A stretch of 64,000 bases of DNA from Pirellulales bacterium (GTDB lineage: Bacteria > Planctomycetota > Planctomycetia > Pirellulales > JAEUIK01): positions 1 to 64,000 of the forward strand of contig JAIBBZ010000014.1 in NCBI GenBank assembly GCA_019694435.1. Direction: 5' to 3'. A program made the position numbers and the translations under genes. Under the pieces are notes generated by a model, which was given only the letters and a program-made list of their open reading frames with translations, was not told the origin of the DNA and made no database searches. Numbering within the stretch: the stretch's first letter is position 1; every line of letters begins with the position of its first letter. Shown piece by piece: positions 59,884-64,000 of the stretch.

Positions 59884-61138
59884 GTTTGTCGCTTTCGCCA
59901 TAGACCGCGCCGCCGCGGATCCCGCCGCCGGCGAGCAGCCCGCTGTAGCAAAACGGCCAATGATCGCGGCCGGCATTGCCGCGCGTAATCTGCGGGCGCC
60001 GACCAAATTCGCCCACCCACGCGACGAGCGTTTCGTCGAGCAGGCCCCGCTCTTCCAAATCGGTCAGCAGGGCGGCCAGCGCCTGATCGGCCGGCGGGAT
60101 CAGGTCGTGCTTCAAGCGATTGAAGTTGTTGCCGTGGGTATCCCAGAAATTCTGGCCGTCGTTGTGCCAGTTGACCGACACGAGCGGCACGCCATGCTCG
60201 ACCAAGCGCCGCGCGAGCAGCACGCACTGACCGTGCAGGTTGCGGCCATAACGGTCGCGGACTGCTTCCGGCTCGCGAGTCAGATCGAACGCCCGCCGCG
60301 CTTCGTCGGCCGCCAGCAACCCAAAGGCTTTCGATTGCAGCGCGCCGACTCCGCCAACCTGGTCGGAGTTTTCAACCAGCCGGGCCTGCTCGTCGATCTG
60401 CTGCAATAGGTCTTGGCGGTGATGCAGTCGCTCGACCGACAGGCCGTCGAGCAGCGACAGCTCGCTCACCTGCCAGGCCGCCTGGTTCGGATCGCCGGTC
60501 ACGAGGAACGGGTCGTAGGCCTCGCCCAAGAGGCCGGCCGATTGACCGGGGGCCTGGCCGCCCGGCGCCGCGGGGTGATACGCCTTCCAAGGCAGCGTGA
60601 CGAACGGCGGCAGCGTCCCGGCGGAGGGCCGCAATCGAGCCATCACGGAGCCAATGTGCGGGTTGTCACGCGGGCTGGGGGGCTCGGCATCGCTGTTCCG
60701 TATACGCGCCCAATTGCCGGTCAGCGTCGCGTGACCACTCGACAGGTGGGCCGGGTCGGTGTGCGTAAGCGAACGGACGATCGCCAGGCGGTCGACCAAC
60801 GGCGCCAGTTGCCGGAAGTGTTCGCAAATTTGCACCCCCGGCACGCTGGTCGAGATGGGCTGAAACTCGCCGCGAACCTCGGCCGGGGCATCCGGCTTGG
60901 GATCGAACGTGTCGAGCTGGCTGGGCCCACCCCACATGAACAGAAAGATGCACGCCTTGGCCCGCGGCTGCGGCAACAGGGGCGACTCGGCGGCCTGGGC
61001 TCGCAACGACCAGAGGCGTGGTAAGTCGAGCCCCAGCACCCCCAGCGAACCGGCCGCGAGCAGTTGCCGCCGCGACAGCCGCCACGCCTGGCGAAAGCCG
61101 GCGCAGGGGCGTCCTTGGTCGTCGCGGCGCTGACTCAT
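59726..61138 (-). CDS. DUF1501 family protein, Tat-exported (intact copy)
   Basis: Planctomycete DUF1501 protein, likely exported folded: twin-arginine signal WRLSRRQLLAAGSLGVLGL near residues 18-36. Family motifs: ACIFLFMWGGPSQLDTFDP, IVRSLTHTDPAHLSSGHATL, VPLVSVNWHNDGQNFWDTH near 340, LVAWVGEFGRRPQIT near 385, NAGRDHWPFCYSGLLAGGGI and LDYAATMYQALGIDP. 470 aa. ATG at 61138 is chosen although its ribosome-binding site is weak. Unlike the DUF1501 gene at 47226, no DUF1549/1553 partner lies next to it. The stop is 84 bases after the inserted 1216-aa gene, and 379 bp of its sequence recur at 55358. Confidence 0.93.
   Translation of the reverse strand: MSQRRDDQGRPCAGFRQAWRLSRRQLLAAGSLGVLGLDLPRLWSLRAQAAESPLLPQPRAKACIFLFMWGGPSQLDTFDPKPDAPAEVRGEFQPISTSVPGVQICEHFRQLAPLVDRLAIVRSLTHTDPAHLSSGHATLTGNWARIRNSDAEPPSPRDNPHIGSVMARLRPSAGTLPPFVTLPWKAYHPAAPGGQAPGQSAGLLGEAYDPFLVTGDPNQAAWQVSELSLLDGLSVERLHHRQDLLQQIDEQARLVENSDQVGGVGALQSKAFGLLAADEARRAFDLTREPEAVRDRYGRNLHGQCVLLARRLVEHGVPLVSVNWHNDGQNFWDTHGNNFNRLKHDLIPPADQALAALLTDLEERGLLDETLVAWVGEFGRRPQITRGNAGRDHWPFCYSGLLAGGGIRGGAVYGESDKQAARPARNPVTPLDYAATMYQALGIDPHGVYFDPTDRPVRISQGQPIAELFG
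59884..60262 (+). repeat. 379-bp direct repeat, right copy
   Basis: Same sequence as 55358-55736 apart from scattered substitutions; lies within the intact DUF1501 gene. Direct orientation. Confidence 0.85.
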
Positions 61139-61371
61139 GGCGGGGAACTCTGGGCGGGACGTTGAACGCATCAACGGGCGTTGATTCTAAGTCGATTTCC
61201 GCGCGTCGGCAACGCAGAACTCGGCGAGCAACGGCCAGGACGGCCGCCGCGCAACTGTCCACCAGCGAAGTGGTTGAGAGCAAACCCGCGTTTCCAGCCG
61301 GATGCTGGACCGGTCGACCAGCGGAAGGCTACGATACACGCTGGACAGGCGGAACGGGGATATTTGAGCGC

Positions 61372-62313
61372 ATGTCGATCGAAGTACGCAGCCTGGTGGC
61401 CGAGCTGGAGACCAATATCCGGCAGGTCGTGCTGGGCAAGCCGGAAGTCGTGCAGCTTTGCGTGGTGGCGCTGCTGGCGGGCGAGCACGTCCTGCTGGAA
61501 GACGTGCCCGGCGTGGGCAAGACGCTGGTAGGCAAGGCCCTGGCCAAGAGCGTGGGGGGGCGGTTCTGCCGGATTCAATTCACGCCCGACCTGCTACCCA
61601 GCGACATCGTCGGCAATAGCGTCTTCAATACCAAGACGAGCGAGTTCACGTTTCACCCCGGCCCGATATTCGCCAACGTCATCCTGGCCGACGAGATCAA
61701 CCGGACCACTCCCCGGACCCAGAGCGCGCTGCTGGAGGCGATGAGCGACGGGCAGGTCTCGCTCGACGGCAAGACCCACCTGCTGCCGCGGCCGTTCATG
61801 GTCATCGCCACGCAAAACCCCTTCGAGTTCGAAGGTACCTATCCGCTGCCGGAGAGCCAGTTGGACCGTTTCTTGCTCCGCACGCGGATCGGGTACCCGC
61901 AACGATCCGACGAATTGCAGGTGCTCAACAGCCATCGCGAGCACGAGCCGGTCGAGGAATTGCGGCCCGTCGTCGATACGGCGCAGGTCACCGCGCTGCA
62001 GCAAGCCGCCCGGCGCGTCACGGTCGAAGAAACGGTCCAGGAATACCTGCTCGATATCGTCGAGGCGACGCGCAACAGCGACGAGCTGCACGTCGGTGTG
62101 AGCACGCGCGGCGCGTTGGCGCTGCACCGCGCGTCGCAGGCCTTGGCGCTGGCCGAGGGGCGCGAATTCGTCGTGCCGGACGACATCAAACGCCTGGCCG
62201 TGCCGGTGCTGGCGCACCGGGTGATCGGCAAGGGGTACCTGCATGGCGGCCAGCGCGAGGTGATCGAAGCGATCGTCAAGCGGCTGGTCGACGAAGTGCC
62301 GGTCCCGCGCTAG
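61372..62313 (+). CDS. MoxR-family AAA+ ATPase
   Basis: AAA+ chaperone-like ATPase that helps assemble metal- or protein complexes; here it belongs to the MoxR-DUF58-transglutaminase module. Seen: Walker A in EDVPGVGKTLVGKALA near 42-57, Walker B in VILADEINRTTPRTQSALLEAM near 103-124, sensor 1 IATQNPFEFEGTYPLPESQ near 145 and the C-terminal lid (VPVLAHRVIGKGYL). 313 aa is normal. ATG at 61372, with GGGGA upstream; the frame is open for more than 100 codons upstream but without similarity. It is divergent from the DUF1501 gene over 230 bases. DUF58 follows after 45 bases. Confidence 0.94.
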   Translation: MSIEVRSLVAELETNIRQVVLGKPEVVQLCVVALLAGEHVLLEDVPGVGKTLVGKALAKSVGGRFCRIQFTPDLLPSDIVGNSVFNTKTSEFTFHPGPIFANVILADEINRTTPRTQSALLEAMSDGQVSLDGKTHLLPRPFMVIATQNPFEFEGTYPLPESQLDRFLLRTRIGYPQRSDELQVLNSHREHEPVEELRPVVDTAQVTALQQAARRVTVEETVQEYLLDIVEATRNSDELHVGVSTRGALALHRASQALALAEGREFVVPDDIKRLAVPVLAHRVIGKGYLHGGQREVIEAIVKRLVDEVPVPR

Positions 62314-62358
62314 GTACCCGGCACACGGCAACTCAAACGCGAGACCGCAATCCAAGCC

Positions 62359-63546
62359 ATGGCTCGTCGCCGCACGCTGCGCATCACGCTGGCCGGGGTC
62401 TATTATCTCGTCGTGCTGGCTTTTTTGCTGACCGGCGCGGTGCTCCGCGAGATCAACCTGCTCGTGGCGCTGTTCAGCCTGTTGGCGGCACCCCTGTTGC
62501 TCGGACTTTGGCAAGTCGTCTCGACGTTGCGACGGTTGGAGGTCGAACGGCAGTTGCCCGCGCAGATTGCCGCTGGCCAGTTGCTCGTGGTCGACCTGCA
62601 ATTGCGCAACCACAAGCGCTGGCGGAGCAGTTGGGCGGTTACGGCCGTCGACCAGATTCAACGCGAGGATGGCGAAACTTTCGGGGAGTCGGCCAGCAGG
62701 TCGGCCAGCGTTTTTGCCCCCTGCATCAAGGCCGGTGGCACCGTCCGCCGCAGTTACGAGGGGCGGCTCGGGCAACGCGGCCGCTATCGCTTTGGCCCGC
62801 TGCAGGTAGGCAGTCGCTTTCCTTGGGGATTGTGGTACGCCGCGCGTCGGCACGACTCGTTCGACACATTGCTGGTGGTCCCGCGCACCGGCCGATTGAC
62901 GGCCCGGTGGCGCAACGTGCATCAGCAAACCGCCCAGGGAAGCCGCGAAGTCCGCGGCCGGCAGGGCCTCGTCGAAGGCGACTTTCACGGCCTCCGCGAG
63001 TGGCGATCGGGCGACAGTCAGCGCTGGATTCACTGGCGCACGACGGCCCGGGCAGGCGCGGTCATGGTACGGCAGTTCGAGCAACAGCGCAACGAAGACC
63101 TCGCCGTGATTCTCGATCTGTGGGAGCCCGTGGCACCCACGCCTGAACAGCGCGAAAACGTCGAGCTCGCGGTAAGCTTTGTCGCCACGATCGTGGCCGA
63201 TCTCTGTCGCCGCGGCGGCAGCCACCTCGTGCTGGCCGTGACCGGGCAGCCGCTGCACGATGCCACGGGGCCTGCATCGATGGGGCTCTTGAGCGACGTG
63301 ATGGAGCACCTGGCCCTGGCCAGCAGCGATGTCTGCGATCGGTTGCCGCCGACGCTGCCCCGCGTGTTGCGCGAAGTTCGCCCGGGCACACAGGTGGTGC
63401 TGGTCAGCACGCGTGCAGTCGATTTGACCGATACCGATCGGTTCGTCGAGCTGTGGCAAGACCCTCGTCTGCGGCGGTGGGTCAATCGTGTCGCGTGCTT
63501 CGACACGAGCAACCCGGAGTTGAGTAGCTACTACCAAGTTGATTGA
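62359..63546 (+). CDS. DUF58 family protein (MoxR-associated)
   Basis: Membrane-anchored protein with a C-terminal von Willebrand-like DUF58 domain, partner of the upstream MoxR ATPase; molecular role unknown. Two N-terminal helices (VYYLVVLAFLLTGAVLREI, LLVALFSLLAAPLLLGLW). The hallmark of the family, EGDFHGLREWRSGDSQRWIHW with TTARAGAVMVRQFEQQR, lies near 205-238, followed by a metal-ion-dependent-adhesion-like strand DLAVILDLWEP. 395 aa is normal. ATG at 62359; the TgpA-like gene follows after 34 bases. Confidence 0.93.
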   Translation: MARRRTLRITLAGVYYLVVLAFLLTGAVLREINLLVALFSLLAAPLLLGLWQVVSTLRRLEVERQLPAQIAAGQLLVVDLQLRNHKRWRSSWAVTAVDQIQREDGETFGESASRSASVFAPCIKAGGTVRRSYEGRLGQRGRYRFGPLQVGSRFPWGLWYAARRHDSFDTLLVVPRTGRLTARWRNVHQQTAQGSREVRGRQGLVEGDFHGLREWRSGDSQRWIHWRTTARAGAVMVRQFEQQRNEDLAVILDLWEPVAPTPEQRENVELAVSFVATIVADLCRRGGSHLVLAVTGQPLHDATGPASMGLLSDVMEHLALASSDVCDRLPPTLPRVLREVRPGTQVVLVSTRAVDLTDTDRFVELWQDPRLRRWVNRVACFDTSNPELSSYYQVD

Positions 63547-63580
63547 GCGGGCGCGATCCGCGGCGCGCAGGTGGGCGATC

Positions 63581-64000
63581 GTGAAAGTCGAACGGACACT
63601 TCAGATCGGCATGGCGGCGCTGGCGGCGCTGGGTACGCTGATGCTGGGTATGGGCGAGCGCAATTCCACGCTGCCCGTGCTGGCCGTGATCGTCTCGGCG
63701 AGCAGCGTCTACCTCACGGACGTCCGCGGCTGGCTGAATCTGCGTGGCAGGTTGGGCGACCTGCTGGGACTCGCGGCGCTGCTGTATACGGCCTGGGAAC
63801 TGTTCCACGCGGCGGCCGAGGCACAACTACTGGCCGTCGCGAACTTGATGGTCTATTTGCAGTTCATCCTGCAGTACCAGCAGAAATCCGTGCGCACTTA
63901 TTGGCTCTTGGCCCTGATCAGCTTGATGCAGGCCGCGGTATCGACCGCGTTGAACCTGGAGCTGCGCTACGGCGTGTTGCTAGTGGCCTATGCCTTCGTC
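63581..64000 (+). CDS. Transglutaminase-family membrane protein, TgpA-like (partial, cut by window edge)
   Basis: N-terminal 140 residues of a protein with DUF3488-type membrane helices: IGMAALAALGTLMLGM, LAVIVSASSVYLTDVRGWLN, LGDLLGLAALLYTAWELF and TYWLLALISLMQAAVSTALN. The transglutaminase-like core lies beyond the window. The GTG at 63581 is the likely start; an upstream TTG in frame (63538) overlaps DUF58. The position after MoxR and DUF58 fixes the module. The catalytic Cys-His-Asp cannot be checked here. Confidence 0.8.
   Translation, partial: MKVERTLQIGMAALAALGTLMLGMGERNSTLPVLAVIVSASSVYLTDVRGWLNLRGRLGDLLGLAALLYTAWELFHAAAEAQLLAVANLMVYLQFILQYQQKSVRTYWLLALISLMQAAVSTALNLELRYGVLLVAYAFV

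Noticed and set aside
61594..63537. 647-codon minus-strand open frame
   Set aside because: Antisense to MoxR and DUF58, both with complete motifs.
1..64000. CRISPR array, rRNA genes, insertion sequence with transposase, replication origin
   Set aside because: I saw no regular short repeats with spacers, no rRNA-like sequence, no transposase or DnaA-box cluster anywhere in the window.

Overview
The window reads as a high-GC chromosome segment from a planctomycete, most likely of the Pirellulales type. The evidence is the gene families: DUF1501 and DUF1549/DUF1553 proteins, a PVC-type cytochrome c with an NHL-like propeller and HEAT repeats, a planctomycete cytochrome c fused to WD40 repeats, secreted sulfatases, a PEP-CTERM protein, an HTTM protein and a YidC with a PDZ insert. 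The genus cannot be fixed from the sequence. All names below come from reading the translated sequence; no database search was run.

Region 1 (1-6301) looks like the end of an integrated genomic island. It holds a quinol-dependent nitric oxide reductase cut by the left window edge and a thiol-metal MerR-family regulator with a textbook 19-bp-spacer promoter. It also holds a class V PLP enzyme paired with an unknown membrane protein, and an RNA 2'-phosphotransferase (KptA) joined to a small coupled ORF. At 6282-6301 lies a 20-base copy of a tmRNA/tRNA 3' end, the classical footprint of integration into ssrA. Coding density and GC are visibly lower here than in most of the window.

Region 2 (6.6-13.2 kb) is a secreted degradative cluster: a two-barrel glycoside-hydrolase-like protein, two SxxK serine hydrolases and a sulfatase. 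Region 3 (13.2-31.3 kb) is mixed: a PEP-CTERM protein with a long structured leader, an anchored terpenoid-cyclase-fold protein, a serine-racemase-type enzyme, a secreted esterase, a large PVC cytochrome c, a diguanylate cyclase, a crotonase, an HTTM protein, a FIST sensor protein, a second sulfatase, a CPBP protease, TsaB and a metallophosphoesterase.

Region 4 (31.5-47.2 kb) is a core block on the + strand: yidC, mnmE, a ribokinase, a DUF1549/1553 protein, a cytochrome-c/WD40 protein, hemB, hemL, then (after bcp on the other strand) rsfS, rplM and rpsI. The multihaem-type secreted proteins stand directly before two haem-biosynthesis genes.

Region 5 (47.2-55.1 kb) carries a DUF1549/1553-DUF1501 pair, a multi-pass membrane protein, an S41 protease, a DUF1569 protein and a di-haem cytochrome c. 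Region 6 (55.1-61.1 kb) is the most striking stretch. A 379-bp piece of a DUF1501 gene occurs twice in direct orientation with no indels (55358-55736 and 59884-60262). Between the copies sits a single large, lower-GC gene for an uncharacterised 1216-residue membrane protein. Region 7 (61.4-64 kb) is a MoxR ATPase, DUF58 and transglutaminase-family (TgpA-like) module, the last gene running off the right edge.
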